Counted from the stretch's first letter, positions 46,958 to 55,760 are shown. The stretch is DNA of 64,000 nt from an uncultured Sulfitobacter sp. (GCA_937928635.1 CALFWM010000044.1:46720-110719); one strand, 5' to 3'. The notes: generated from the sequence alone by a model not told the origin. A program made the numbers and translations.

Positions 46958-47279
46958 AGCATCCGACTCTTAAACCTGAAACATAATATATTGCTGATGT
47001 CGTGAGAGCGCGCAGCACGGCAGGATATCGGCGTTTCCAAGGCCAACCCGACCCGTTCATTGCATGTCCACCGCAATCAACGACATGGCAATCTGCGAGG
47101 CGCTTCGCGTTCTCGGGATTGGTCCGGCTGGTGCCAGAATTTGAGACAGGCGGACAAAGCCCGTTTGTGGGAAGTTTGGATTGTCTATCGTGATTCACCT
47201 CGGTCGATTAATGTACGAGAGGAACTTGCGACGGTGGGAACTTGCTTGGGCGGAATGCCAAATTCCGTTAAGGATTCCG
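46958..47279. other. Gene-free stretch left of the integrase remnant
   Basis: 322 nt with no convincing gene on either strand, no tRNA and no copy of the tRNA-Thr att sequence. It probably spans the junction between chromosomal DNA and old island DNA. Confidence 0.5.
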
Positions 47280-48179
47280 CTAATCTGTCTTCCAGAAATC
47301 CTTGTGAATTAGGTCAGTAGCAGCCCTTAGCCATTTCAGGACTGTCTTGTCATCAAGTTCCAGTCCAAGCAATTCGAGGTCTGACCTGATATCTGCTGTC
47401 GCTTGATTCCGGTGCTTGGACGGATCAAAAGAGTACCCTCTGACGGCCATAGCAGCGACCAGTTTCAGCAACGTGTTTTCTTGTTGATCTGACAAATTTA
47501 CGGATTTGCGTGCTGCCGAACCAGCTGGCTTGCCTTGAAAGTGCCTGACCTTGTTGATCAGTTCTTCTGAAGTTTCGAACTCCATCCGTTCAAACCAGTT
47601 GACAAAGTCGATAGATTTTCCGGTGCTACTGATCTGGCCAGCCTTTTTTGCGGCTTCTACCAATGCAATTCTGTCGAAGAAATGTTGGGCAATGAGGCAC
47701 TCTTGGAGTTCATTGTCTGAAACGTTCTTTATGCTTTCAAGGTAAGGCGGTAGCGGGTGACGATCCAAGGACAACATCACGGCTTCTTCATCAGTCCAAG
47801 TCGCTGATCGCGCCCAAAAGTCCATGTCGATGAATAGTGCATCAGGCTGATTGAATGGGTAGCTCTCTTGTTTGGCTTGCTGATCTTGGCGTTTCTTAGC
47901 CTCTATTGCGTTCCTGATTTCGTCAACACTTGTCGTCAAAAGGCCGCCCCAAGACTGCTCGATTGATTCCTTGAGACCAGGATCGAAGTATCTTTCAAAG
48001 TCGTCCGCTGTAAGGGCGCTCTTGGCAACTCTTGGCCCGTTGTCATACGCAAAGGTTCTGCGCCAACCAGTTGAAATCTCCACTAAGTCGGGATCGCGTG
48101 TCATTAAGAACAAGTATTCCAATGCCAGTTCGATCTTTTCTTCATCCTGATCCACCATCGTTTCCAATCGTTGTTGCAT
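47280..48179 (-). CDS. Hypothetical island protein downstream of the decayed integrase
   Basis: 299 residues, soluble and acidic, mostly helical; no recognised domain or catalytic motif. Features include FIDMDFWARSATWTDEEAV in the middle and a helical C-terminal region (TADIRSDLELLGLELDDKTVLKWL). Its ATG lies 8 nt after the ancestral stop of the integrase frame (48187), so it was an operon partner of that integrase. Lower GC than the core genome. May be an accessory recombination or cargo protein; function unknown. Confidence 0.65.
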   Translation of the reverse strand: MQQRLETMVDQDEEKIELALEYLFLMTRDPDLVEISTGWRRTFAYDNGPRVAKSALTADDFERYFDPGLKESIEQSWGGLLTTSVDEIRNAIEAKKRQDQQAKQESYPFNQPDALFIDMDFWARSATWTDEEAVMLSLDRHPLPPYLESIKNVSDNELQECLIAQHFFDRIALVEAAKKAGQISSTGKSIDFVNWFERMEFETSEELINKVRHFQGKPAGSAARKSVNLSDQQENTLLKLVAAMAVRGYSFDPSKHRNQATADIRSDLELLGLELDDKTVLKWLRAATDLIHKDFWKTD

Positions 48180-48206
48180 CTGGACCTTAGTGTGATTTTG
48201 CCTCGA

Positions 48207-49361
48207 TTAGAAACGCAGCCCACCAGTCCGCGAGCCGTACGCGCTCTTCCCAATGTTCGCCACGCGCATTTCATTTTTCTCAACATGGGCAAGGGCACGC
48301 TCAATGGCGTCAGCATGCCAAAGCCCACTTTCGTTGGCCAAAGTTGAAAAGCTGGCCCGAAACCCGTGGGCGGTCATTTCCTCGCCAGAATACCCCATCC
48401 GGCGTAATGCCGCATTCAATGTGTTCTCTGACATCGGGCGCTTCCAAGTCCGCAGCGATGGGAACAGGTATTCGCCGTTTCCGTTCATCCGCCGCAGTTC
48501 ATCCAACAACGCAATCGCTTGATCCGGTAGGGGAACAAGATGGTCACGCCGCATCTTCATCTTTTCAGCCGGGATGGCCCAGACTTTGTTCGCAAAATCT
48601 ATCTCAGCCCACTTTGCGTTACGTATCTCGCCGGGGCGTTGTGCGAGCATCGCCAACAATTGCAAACCAATGCGGGTGGTGGCTTGGCCGTCAAAGCCGT
48701 CGATCTGACGCATCAATTGGCCAAGTGCCTTGGGGTCGGTGATCGCTGCGCGGTGGACGCGCGTCGGGCGTATCAACGCATCACGCAGCGCATATGTGGG
48801 ATCAGTCTCAGCGAGGCCGCTTGCTACCGCATATCGAAACACCGATCCGATGCGAGCACGAAGGCGATGTGCGGTTTCATAGTTGCCTTTGGCTTCGACC
48901 TTGCGAAGTGTTTTCAAGATCAAGGGCGCAGTGATTTCCGTGATAGGTTTGCGCCCGAAGTCGCGGTTGGCAAGTTTTAGATGATACTCTGTTTTGTCTA
49001 GCGTGGCCTTCGATTTTCCTTCAATACGTTGTTTGGCCAAGAACGCTGCACCGATTTTCTCAAACGTCTGCCCTTTGGCTTCCAACCTGACCCGCCTGTC
49101 TTCCTGCTTTGCTTCATTGGGGTCGATGCCTTCGGCTAGTTGGGCTTTGGCTGCATCGCGTGCTTGCCGGGCTTGTGACAGGCTAACAGCGGGATAGTCG
49201 CCAATCACAAGCAGCTTTTCTTTGCCGTCCACTCGGTATTTGAACCGCCAAGACTTTGAACCGCTTACCTTGACCAGCACAAAGAGGCCTTCAAAATCAC
49301 TGACTTTGTAAGGCTTGTCCTTTGGTTTGAGGTTTCTGACTTTTTTGTCACTGATTGGCAT
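48207..49361 (-). CDS. P4-type tyrosine integrase with frameshifted C-terminus lacking the Tyr nucleophile (probably inactive)
   Basis: 384 residues: an N-terminal arm-binding DUF4102 domain (about 1-85), a SAM-like core-binding domain (about 100-190) and a catalytic domain with R242 (QRPGEIR), H332/R335 (AHGFR) and H359 (ALAHV). After KNEMR366 the expected AAYxR with the Tyr nucleophile is absent; the frame runs into an unrelated tail. In another frame the DNA continues the family end exactly (RGEHWEERVRLADWWAAFL, to a stop at 48187). A small out-of-frame deletion (about 13 nt) therefore removed the Tyr codon. It sits next to the left tRNA fragment, marking an older, stranded island. Confidence 0.88.
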   Translation of the reverse strand: MPISDKKVRNLKPKDKPYKVSDFEGLFVLVKVSGSKSWRFKYRVDGKEKLLVIGDYPAVSLSQARQARDAAKAQLAEGIDPNEAKQEDRRVRLEAKGQTFEKIGAAFLAKQRIEGKSKATLDKTEYHLKLANRDFGRKPITEITAPLILKTLRKVEAKGNYETAHRLRARIGSVFRYAVASGLAETDPTYALRDALIRPTRVHRAAITDPKALGQLMRQIDGFDGQATTRIGLQLLAMLAQRPGEIRNAKWAEIDFANKVWAIPAEKMKMRRDHLVPLPDQAIALLDELRRMNGNGEYLFPSLRTWKRPMSENTLNAALRRMGYSGEEMTAHGFRASFSTLANESGLWHADAIERALAHVEKNEMRVANIGKSAYGSRTGGLRF

Positions 49362-49364
49362 TGT

Positions 49365-49427
49365 GGGGGTACGCTCGTTTTTCAGATTTCACCGTACCCC
49401 CAGAAATACCCCAATCAGGGGGTACGC
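49365..49427. repeat. GGGGGTAC repeats upstream of the P4-type integrase (candidate arm-type sites)
   Basis: GGGGGTACGC occurs at 49365-49374 and 49418-49427 in direct orientation, and GTACCCCC at 49394-49401 inverted; a related ATACCCC lies at 49407-49413. They sit between the integrase start codon and the tRNA-derived repeat, where arm-type binding sites are expected. Confidence 0.5.
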
Positions 49428-49522
49428 AGTCGGATGAAGAAAAACTGCATTGGACAAACGATCTTGATAAAGCCCTTATAAACAAGGGCTAATCGGATGT
49501 CATCGGATGATTTTGGATAAGG

Positions 49523-49572
49523 AAATGGTGCCCCCACACGGACTCGAACCGCGGACCTATTGATTACAAATC
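49523..49572. repeat. Left 50-bp attachment repeat (tRNA-Thr 3' fragment)
   Basis: 50 bp identical to 63858-63907. Bases 49526-49572 correspond to the 3' 47 nt of tRNA-Thr (anticodon loop to CCA). After 49572 the sequence departs from the tRNA, so this is a displaced att copy and marks the left end of the 14.3-kb island. Confidence 0.93.
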
Positions 49573-49713
49573 GAGACGAGCACCATAATCATGGTCAATT
49601 CACGCCAATTCAGGGCGTACGAACCCATATAAACAAGGCAAAATACCTCCTATCGGCTCACTCAGCATCACCTGAGCTAAGCCCAGAAACAGTACTCAGG
49701 ACGGTATTTATCA

Positions 49714-50832
49714 ATGACAATATTCAAGTTCACAGAGGCACGCGTTCGTGACCTCGAATTGGGTTCAGGCATCCATCGCGATACGGACGTCAAAGGCCTT
49801 CTATGCATCTGCCACAAGACGACAAAGACCTTTGCTGTGCAAGGAGATGTGAGGCGTCAAAAGCGTCATGTCCGCACTGTGCGAATGAAAATCGGTCGAA
49901 CAGATTTGGTTCGTCTGGGGGACGCAAGGAATGAAGCCAGAAAACTCATGGCCACGATCCAATCTGGTATCGACCCTACCGCTGGACCTGAAGCAACGGG
50001 CATGACTTTAGAACAGGCCTTGACCACGCATCTTGCAGAAAGGGACCTTTCCCCCGCTTCGGTCAAAAACTATCAATATCACATGGACCAATATCTTGGC
50101 CGTCTTCGGCGTCGTGCGGTGGCTGACATATCACGCCAAGACTGCCGAGAACTTTTAGACACGCTGACAAAGCGACACGGACGCACAACAGGCGGCTCTG
50201 TGATGCGGACAGTTCGAGCAATCATCAACACGGCTCGCAGGCACGATGAAACTATTGAGGGCAATCCTGTCGATGCAATTCGTGTGCCAGCAACCGCCAG
50301 ACGGCAGGTCGATGAATTGGATGTTTCTGCATTTTGGAAACAGACCGCTACATCGTCCAATGCCATGCGTGATTTGCATCGTACCTTCTTGCTGACAGGA
50401 GCACGCCGAAGCTCATTGTTGGGCGTAAAGCGGGCCGACTTTGACCCTGATAGAGCCATTCTTACATTCACTCATATGAAGGTTGGAGGCTCTTGGTCAT
50501 TTCCGACAGGACGTTGGTTGACTGAAACGCTAAAGGCCAGAATGGACGCTGACGAACCGTTGGCATCTGAATGGCTATGGCCTTCCCCAACATCTGCCAC
50601 AGGTCGGATTGCTGAACCCAAACGAAAAGGCATTCCCTCCCCTCATGCACTTCGTCACCATGCCAGAACCTTTTTGATTGCTGCTGGCGTGCCATATGCT
50701 GAGGGTGCTCTGCTTCTGGGTCAAAGACTTCCAGGTGCATCTGGTGGTTATGTCCATCAATCCCATTTGGTTGAGGCTCTTAGACCTCATGCCCAAGCCT
50801 TAGAGGATCACATTCTCAACTTCGTTAAGTGA
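49714..50832 (+). CDS. int: Tyrosine-type site-specific integrase of the island
   Basis: 372 residues. An N-terminal arm-binding region (1-90), a core-binding SAM-like domain (about 95-185) and a catalytic domain with R231/R232 (LTGARRSSLLG), K256, H311xxR314 (SPHALRHHART), Q337 at the usual His/Trp position (LLGQ) and Tyr347 (GGYVH). All essential residues appear present, unlike the neighbouring integrase. Start is 142 nt from the left att repeat. It is expected to recombine the tRNA-Thr 3' end. Confidence 0.92.
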   Translation: MTIFKFTEARVRDLELGSGIHRDTDVKGLLCICHKTTKTFAVQGDVRRQKRHVRTVRMKIGRTDLVRLGDARNEARKLMATIQSGIDPTAGPEATGMTLEQALTTHLAERDLSPASVKNYQYHMDQYLGRLRRRAVADISRQDCRELLDTLTKRHGRTTGGSVMRTVRAIINTARRHDETIEGNPVDAIRVPATARRQVDELDVSAFWKQTATSSNAMRDLHRTFLLTGARRSSLLGVKRADFDPDRAILTFTHMKVGGSWSFPTGRWLTETLKARMDADEPLASEWLWPSPTSATGRIAEPKRKGIPSPHALRHHARTFLIAAGVPYAEGALLLGQRLPGASGGYVHQSHLVEALRPHAQALEDHILNFVK

Positions 50833-50934
50833 TGGTGCTGTCGGTCAACTCGTTGGCATATATACGTATTGCAAGCTGATAACCTGATTTCATCGCCGCC
50901 AATCTTGGCTCACTTTGATCTTGGAGTTATCAGC

Positions 50935-51111
50935 ATGACAGACACACCTTGGATGACAACAGAGGCCGCAGCTGGCTACCTTTCTGTATCACCTGGCACG
51001 ATGCACAACTGGCGTAGCAAAGGAACTGGACCAACCTATAAAACTGTCGGTCGCATTGTTCGCTACCACCGTGACGATCTTGATGCATTCTTGATGACAG
51101 GTGCAGCATGA
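50935..51111 (+). CDS. Small HTH protein (AlpA/excisionase-like)
   Basis: From the ATG at 50935, 58 residues, essentially one MerR-like winged HTH (TTEAAAGYLSVSPGTMHNWR...VRYHRDDLDAFL). Such proteins act as excisionases or activators in P4-like satellites (AlpA). It lies ~100 nt after int and its stop overlaps the next start (ATGA). Confidence 0.85.
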   Translation: MTDTPWMTTEAAAGYLSVSPGTMHNWRSKGTGPTYKTVGRIVRYHRDDLDAFLMTGAA

Positions 51112-51473
51112 TCCGATGCACTTTTGTAGATGAGCAAGACGCTGAACAAATAGACGAAGTTGTTGGCTTTGCCCTTTCGAACGCCCAGGGACGAGATTTC
51201 GTTGAGCTTCTTCTAGGCGTATTTAATACGATAGGTTGGGATGCCACTGACGCTCTCACAATCTGGACTATCGCTATGTATGCTAACCGCTTCCCAATGC
51301 GGCTAGAAGAAGACGGCTGTTCTGTCGTCTTCGCGACGCCTGAGACTGCCTTGCACTTTTCACAAACGCCTCTGTTTCGGAACGAACCGCATCTGGTTGA
51401 TTTGGCCAGACGCAGAGTTGCCAGGCCCAATCGTTGCAAGGCGTTGGATGGTGAACCCTATCTGGGCTGCTAA
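51108..51473 (+). CDS. Hypothetical island protein
   Basis: 121 residues, soluble, alpha/beta-looking; no recognised motif. The ATGA overlap with the HTH gene shows it is a genuine, coupled gene. An intrinsic terminator follows about 100 nt downstream. Function unknown. Confidence 0.65.
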   Translation: MIRCTFVDEQDAEQIDEVVGFALSNAQGRDFVELLLGVFNTIGWDATDALTIWTIAMYANRFPMRLEEDGCSVVFATPETALHFSQTPLFRNEPHLVDLARRRVARPNRCKALDGEPYLGC

Positions 51474-51574
51474 CCATATCAAAAGTTGAGGGGGTCTTAA
51501 GCCAGCGTTCGTTGCATGGATGCCAAACGTTAGGTTACAGGCGAATTTGGGCGCGATATATTTGGTCTGAGAGA

Positions 51575-51616
51575 AGAACCAGACTGTCATAGCCAGACAG
51601 TCTGGTTCTCATTTTT
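51575..51616 (+). terminator. Strong intrinsic terminator or leader attenuator
   Basis: A 14-bp perfect stem (AGAACCAGACTGTC / GACAGTCTGGTTCT), 7-nt loop, then CATTTTT. It lies only 23 nt upstream of the next start codon (51639), so it may end the int operon or attenuate the replication operon. Confidence 0.75.
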
Positions 51617-51638
51617 AACACTCAGGAGACATACCGCT

Positions 51639-51878
51639 ATGCCTATAACCGAAAATAACACACCCACTTCTGATAGCACGCCATTGAATGACCTGCTGAC
51701 CACACGGGAAGCTGCCGCTTTGACCGGCCATCCGCCAACTACGCTGATGAATTTTCGCAATCGTCGAAACAACACCAAGTACAAGAACGCTGGCCCCGAT
51801 TATGTGAAACTTGGCACGGCCGTCTTTTACCAACGTTCGGTCCTAGAGGCATATGTTGCCAATCGTGCGGGGTCCTAA
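51639..51878 (+). CDS. Small HTH DNA-binding protein (excisionase-like)
   Basis: 79 residues. A disordered N-terminus is followed by an HTH of the excisionase/MerR type (LLTTREAAALTGHPPTTLMNFR...YVKLGTAVFYQRSVLEAYV, given here in parts). An RBS (CAGGAG) lies upstream. The primase gene starts 1 nt after its stop. Probably regulates or assists excision/replication. Confidence 0.83.
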   Translation: MPITENNTPTSDSTPLNDLLTTREAAALTGHPPTTLMNFRNRRNNTKYKNAGPDYVKLGTAVFYQRSVLEAYVANRAGS

Positions 51879-51879
51879 A

Positions 51880-54312
51880 ATGACTGCACAAACTGACCCG
51901 TCCCAGCTCTCACAGCTAGTTGATGCCGGATATCAGCTTATCCCACTGCACCACTTTGCCAAAGAAGATGAGTTAAAAGGCAAAGCTCGGAAGCGTGGTA
52001 AGTCTCCCGTCGATAATGCATGGATGAAAAAGGTCTATCGCTCAGACTTGCAAGTTCCCCACATGGAAGACGGCTATAACGTTGGCGTGCGTCTTAGACG
52101 TGGTGACCTGATCCTTGATATTGATCCACGCGCATTCCCAGAAGGTGAAACGCTTTCAACAGACAACCCGTTCAAGCGCCTATGTGTTGATGTCGGCTTG
52201 GACGTCGGTAAGTATCCACGGGTCGAAACTGGTTCAGGTGGATTGCACATCTATATGACTAAGCCGGAAGACGTCTCAACGCGAGACAGTCTTAACGACC
52301 AATATCCAGGCGTCGAGTTCAAGTCATTTGGCCGCCAAGTCGTATCCGCTGGTTCCATTCACCCAGACACCGGGCGCACGTATGAATGGGACTTCTTATA
52401 CCCCGAACTTGATGCATTATTCGGTGCTGATGCGGCACCTAAGGCTCTTGTCGATTTGATTCGAAGACCTATTGGCAGTGCAGCGTCAGGCGGGGGCGAG
52501 CACGATCAAGACGAATTGGCCGCGATGCTTACCCATTTGGACCCAGAAGACTTTTCTGCCCACGATGATTGGTTGACCATCATGCAAGCCTGCCACCACG
52601 CAACAGCGGGTGACGGTCGCCAGGAGTTCATCGATTGGTGCACACAAGACCCCGAATATGCCGATCACGGCGGATTGATTGGTCTCAGATGGGACAGTCT
52701 GCACGCTGACGCCGATGGGGCTCGTGTGACCTTCCGCACCTTACACAAGTTCCTGCGAGACGCTGGGGCGGGTGAATGCATTCCGCGCTCCCCCGCTGAG
52801 GACGACTTTGACGATATTGATCCTGATGATGTTCCCGAAGGGGCCTATGCAGAAGACCGCAAGAAAGACATAGCCATTGGTAAAACCAACAACCGTTCGA
52901 AGCTCAGCGTACGACGGATTGATCTGGCCTCGGCCAAGAAAGATCTGGTCTATGTCAGTGCTGCTGGGGGTGTCGTGGATTTGAAGAGCGGTCGAGCTTG
53001 GAAGACGGTTGAGCTTACAGCAGTCCACTTTGCTGGCAGCCGCATGACTTTGGAACAAGAAACCCCAGACGAACAACCCGCAGAAGACGAGCCAAAGAAA
53101 CGTGGTCGCCCTACTAAGCCAAAAGAGATGCGGGTCGTGAATGTTTGGGTCGGTGACAAAGCTGGCGATCGTACGACTGTTGACGTCATGACATGGGCTC
53201 CTGGTCGCAAAACTATCTGCAACCCCCCTGAGGGGACAGGAACGGCCGTCAACGTCTGGAAAGAACCTAAGGTCTCAAAGTCGCCAGAAGACTGGTCAGA
53301 CAGGGCAACCAAATTTGAGGATCACGTAAATTGGCTTTTGCCAAATGGGAATGACGCCAATGACTTCTTGGATTGGATAGCCCATATCGTCCAGAACCCC
53401 GGTGTGCTCCCTCATACTGCTTGGCTGATGATAACGTCAAAGCGTGGTGTCGGTCGCAACTGGATCGCCTCTGTTCTTGCACGCGTCCTAGCTGGCCATG
53501 TTGCCTTGGGCGTGGACCTCGGTGACGTATTGAGCAACAGCTTCAACGAACGACTTTCCGAAAAGCTGCTGCTTGTTGTGGATGAAACCAGAGAAGGTTC
53601 GGGGTCAGACCGCTATCGCAAGGCCAACAAGCTGCAAAAAGTCATCACAGAAGAACACCGTGAGATAAACCCAAAATTTGGGCTTAAGTCGGTCCAGTAC
53701 AACTGCTGCCGGTTTTTGATGTTCTCCAATTTCATGGATGCCCTGCCGATCGATGATAAAGATCGACGTATCCGTGTGGCTTACAATCCTGAGACGGTCA
53801 AAGAGCCAGCTTATTACGGAGACCTGTACGACACCCGGCGTGATCCCTTGTTTATTGCTTCGGTCGCTCGATTGCTGCTGGAACGAGACCTGACAGCTTT
53901 CAATCCAGGTTTGCCAGCGCCAATGACTGAAGCCAAAAGATCAGTAGTCGAGTTTATGCAGCGTGACGAACATCGTGAACTGAAAGCTCTGTTTGAAACT
54001 TGGCCGGCTGACCTGATTGGGCTGTCGGACATAGAAGAATATCTATGTGAAAATTGCGAGTTTGGTTCAGTTTCCGGCCTCAAGTTTCTCATTGATGAGG
54101 CTGGGGGTGCTGTAACTTCCAAGCGGTTTAATACGCCTGGCTTACGGGGCAACGGGAAGGACACTGTCGTCATAGCTCGTAGGGGCGAGTGGGACGTGCT
54201 GCGGGTAAAGCGCGAAAAGCCTGCCGTGATGAAAGAGATAATTCTGGATGCACGCCGCAAATGGGCAGAAAGTAGTGATGGTTCTGATAGCCAAGACGCA
54301 GCAGTTGATTGA
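51880..54312 (+). CDS. Primase-polymerase/helicase replication protein
   Basis: From the ATG at 51880, 810 residues (51853 is an alternative start). The N-terminal prim-pol domain (about 10-200) has the catalytic LILDIDPR (D80, D82), SGGLHIYM (H123) and SAGSIHPDTG. A PriCT-like helical domain follows (about 215-290), then a KKRGRPTKPK hook-like basic stretch and a C-terminal DUF5906-type helicase with a Walker-A-like SKRGVGRNW (about 520-528; Arg in place of Lys) and Walker B LLLVVDE (about 563-570). It likely initiates and primes replication of the excised element, like P4 alpha protein. Confidence 0.9.
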   Translation: MTAQTDPSQLSQLVDAGYQLIPLHHFAKEDELKGKARKRGKSPVDNAWMKKVYRSDLQVPHMEDGYNVGVRLRRGDLILDIDPRAFPEGETLSTDNPFKRLCVDVGLDVGKYPRVETGSGGLHIYMTKPEDVSTRDSLNDQYPGVEFKSFGRQVVSAGSIHPDTGRTYEWDFLYPELDALFGADAAPKALVDLIRRPIGSAASGGGEHDQDELAAMLTHLDPEDFSAHDDWLTIMQACHHATAGDGRQEFIDWCTQDPEYADHGGLIGLRWDSLHADADGARVTFRTLHKFLRDAGAGECIPRSPAEDDFDDIDPDDVPEGAYAEDRKKDIAIGKTNNRSKLSVRRIDLASAKKDLVYVSAAGGVVDLKSGRAWKTVELTAVHFAGSRMTLEQETPDEQPAEDEPKKRGRPTKPKEMRVVNVWVGDKAGDRTTVDVMTWAPGRKTICNPPEGTGTAVNVWKEPKVSKSPEDWSDRATKFEDHVNWLLPNGNDANDFLDWIAHIVQNPGVLPHTAWLMITSKRGVGRNWIASVLARVLAGHVALGVDLGDVLSNSFNERLSEKLLLVVDETREGSGSDRYRKANKLQKVITEEHREINPKFGLKSVQYNCCRFLMFSNFMDALPIDDKDRRIRVAYNPETVKEPAYYGDLYDTRRDPLFIASVARLLLERDLTAFNPGLPAPMTEAKRSVVEFMQRDEHRELKALFETWPADLIGLSDIEEYLCENCEFGSVSGLKFLIDEAGGAVTSKRFNTPGLRGNGKDTVVIARRGEWDVLRVKREKPAVMKEIILDARRKWAESSDGSDSQDAAVD

Positions 54313-54341
54313 TACGCGAAATTGGGTGCCCAACCCGCTCC

Positions 54342-54374
54342 AAAAGCCCGAGCAGGAAACTGTTTGGGCTTTTT
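54342..54374 (+). terminator. Intrinsic terminator after the primase gene
   Basis: A 14-bp stem (three G-T pairs) from AAAAGCCCGAGCAG to CTGTTTGGGCTTTT closed by a GAAA tetraloop and followed by T residues, 29 nt after the primase stop. Confidence 0.85.
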
Positions 54375-54437
54375 GCTTTTCGGCATCTATTGCCGAATTC
54401 GGTGATGATTGCATTGAGTTAGATGAGAAAAGCGCTT

Positions 54438-54588
54438 CAAGGGCGGACAAGTGGACAAGGGCGGACAGCGTTCTGGCATTATACGCGGAATTTAAAAGGA
54501 TATATTCTATTCACTCAAAACCTATGTGTATTTAATATGGTATATAAGCTCTACGGACTGTCCGCCCTTGTCCACTTGTCCGCCCTTG
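54438..54588. repeat. 31-bp perfect inverted repeat around an AT-rich core (candidate replication origin)
   Basis: Arms 54438-54468 and 54558-54588 are exact reverse complements. Each arm contains three GGACA cores spaced 8-10 bp, two of them in GGGCGGACA, i.e. iteron-like. The 89-bp spacer is strongly AT-rich (TTTAATATGGTATATAAG near its right end). It directly follows the primase/helicase gene and its terminator. The surrounding gap (54375-54844) has no convincing gene. Iterons plus an AT-rich unwinding element suggest the element's origin; a regulatory or excision site is the alternative. Confidence 0.72.
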
Positions 54589-54844
54589 TGCGTGAAGGCC
54601 CTCAGCTTGGATGAAAAGGCCCGCTCACGCCATCGCAGGCTAGGCTCACAGCTGAGTTAAACGCTGGCATACGTCTCCAACAAATTGCGACACTCTGACC
54701 TCAAAGTGCGAGGAGGATGCCGTCTGTGAAAACCTGACTGCCCTCTCAAACACAGCCCCACTGATCGTGGATCGTACGCCCTGTCAGTTAGAGCGTGAAC
54801 AACTTCAAGGGCTTGTCTGGGTGCAGGTCTATCCAAGCACTGCC

Positions 54845-55477
54845 ATGAGCACAGCAAAGGGCTTTGAAATGACCATTATGCGAATGAATAGGATCAGGCC
54901 CGCACCTGACCCACGAAAGCCCTCCCAAATGGCTGCCGCCCTCCGTCCCATCTACGGCGCGAAGGGTGTCGAATTTATCCGCCACCTCCGTCAGTTTGGC
55001 CACGTGACATATGCGGCCAATATGACGGGCCTGACACGGCACACTTTCTATCAGCGTCGTGAGCGTGACCCTGAATTTGCAGAAGCATGGGACGAGGCCC
55101 TGACAGCTTTCGAAGAAGAGCTGACAATGCGGGTGGTTCAAACAGCACTTGAAATGGGAACGGGCAAATGGGTGCCGTGCCTTGACGACGAAACAGGTCA
55201 ACCTCTTTTGGATGATGACTTTGAACAAGTGTTTCGCTTTGAGACTGGCAATGTCGATCCCCGAGTTTTGAACAAGCTGCTCTCCTTGCGCATGAGTTCT
55301 GCTGACGGGCCATCCCAGACGAACGTGCAGGTAAACAATACCACAACGGTCACGACGACCCGCAACAAACCGCGTCTTGTGAGGCCTTCGGTAGTCTCGG
55401 ACGATCAACACGATACGATCGAGGCTCAGGTTATCCAGGAGACGCCACAGGAGACCGGGGGAGCATCTGATGCTTGA
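54845..55477 (+). CDS. Small-terminase-like HTH protein
   Basis: From the ATG at 54845, 210 residues (starts at 54767 GTG or 54869 ATG are possible). The N-terminal HTH region (FIRHLRQFGHVTYAANMTG, then TRHTFYQRRERDPEFAEAW) and a following coiled-coil oligomerisation region (EEELTMRVVQTALEMG) resemble phage TerS proteins. A flexible Thr/Gln-rich C-terminus ends the protein. No large terminase is encoded here; in satellites TerS redirects helper packaging. Overlaps the next gene by 8 nt. Confidence 0.7.
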   Translation: MSTAKGFEMTIMRMNRIRPAPDPRKPSQMAAALRPIYGAKGVEFIRHLRQFGHVTYAANMTGLTRHTFYQRRERDPEFAEAWDEALTAFEEELTMRVVQTALEMGTGKWVPCLDDETGQPLLDDDFEQVFRFETGNVDPRVLNKLLSLRMSSADGPSQTNVQVNNTTTVTTTRNKPRLVRPSVVSDDQHDTIEAQVIQETPQETGGASDA

Positions 55478-55760
55478 TGAACCCGATGTCCGCGTCACGC
55501 TAGTTCGCCCGGGTGGTGTCAGCGTCCAAACATTCACTGACGGTGCCGCTTGTATGCGGATTTGCCTTGGCTACCTTCATGATCCTGACGATGGCCTATT
55601 GGCCGAAATGAAAGCCGAGCAAGACCCTGTCCCCTGGGCGTCTGAAGGCGTACGAGACGAGGCTGCACAAGCTGTTTCTGTGAGGGCAGATTTGAAAGAC
55701 GACGTGCGCAGTCAGCTACTGGCTTGGATTGCAGCAACACCGTACTTTGAGGATGCCTGA
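55470..55760 (+). CDS. Hypothetical small island protein
   Basis: 96 residues, acidic, soluble; no recognised motif. Overlaps the terS-like gene by 8 nt and so belongs to that operon. Function unknown. Confidence 0.62.
   Translation: MLDEPDVRVTLVRPGGVSVQTFTDGAACMRICLGYLHDPDDGLLAEMKAEQDPVPWASEGVRDEAAQAVSVRADLKDDVRSQLLAWIAATPYFEDA

Noticed and set aside
54248..54614. Small open frames across the inverted repeat (54248-54535 and 54423-54614)
   Set aside because: They run through the primase 3' end, the terminator and the perfect inverted repeat, lack an RBS and have no coding character; the DNA is better explained as non-coding.
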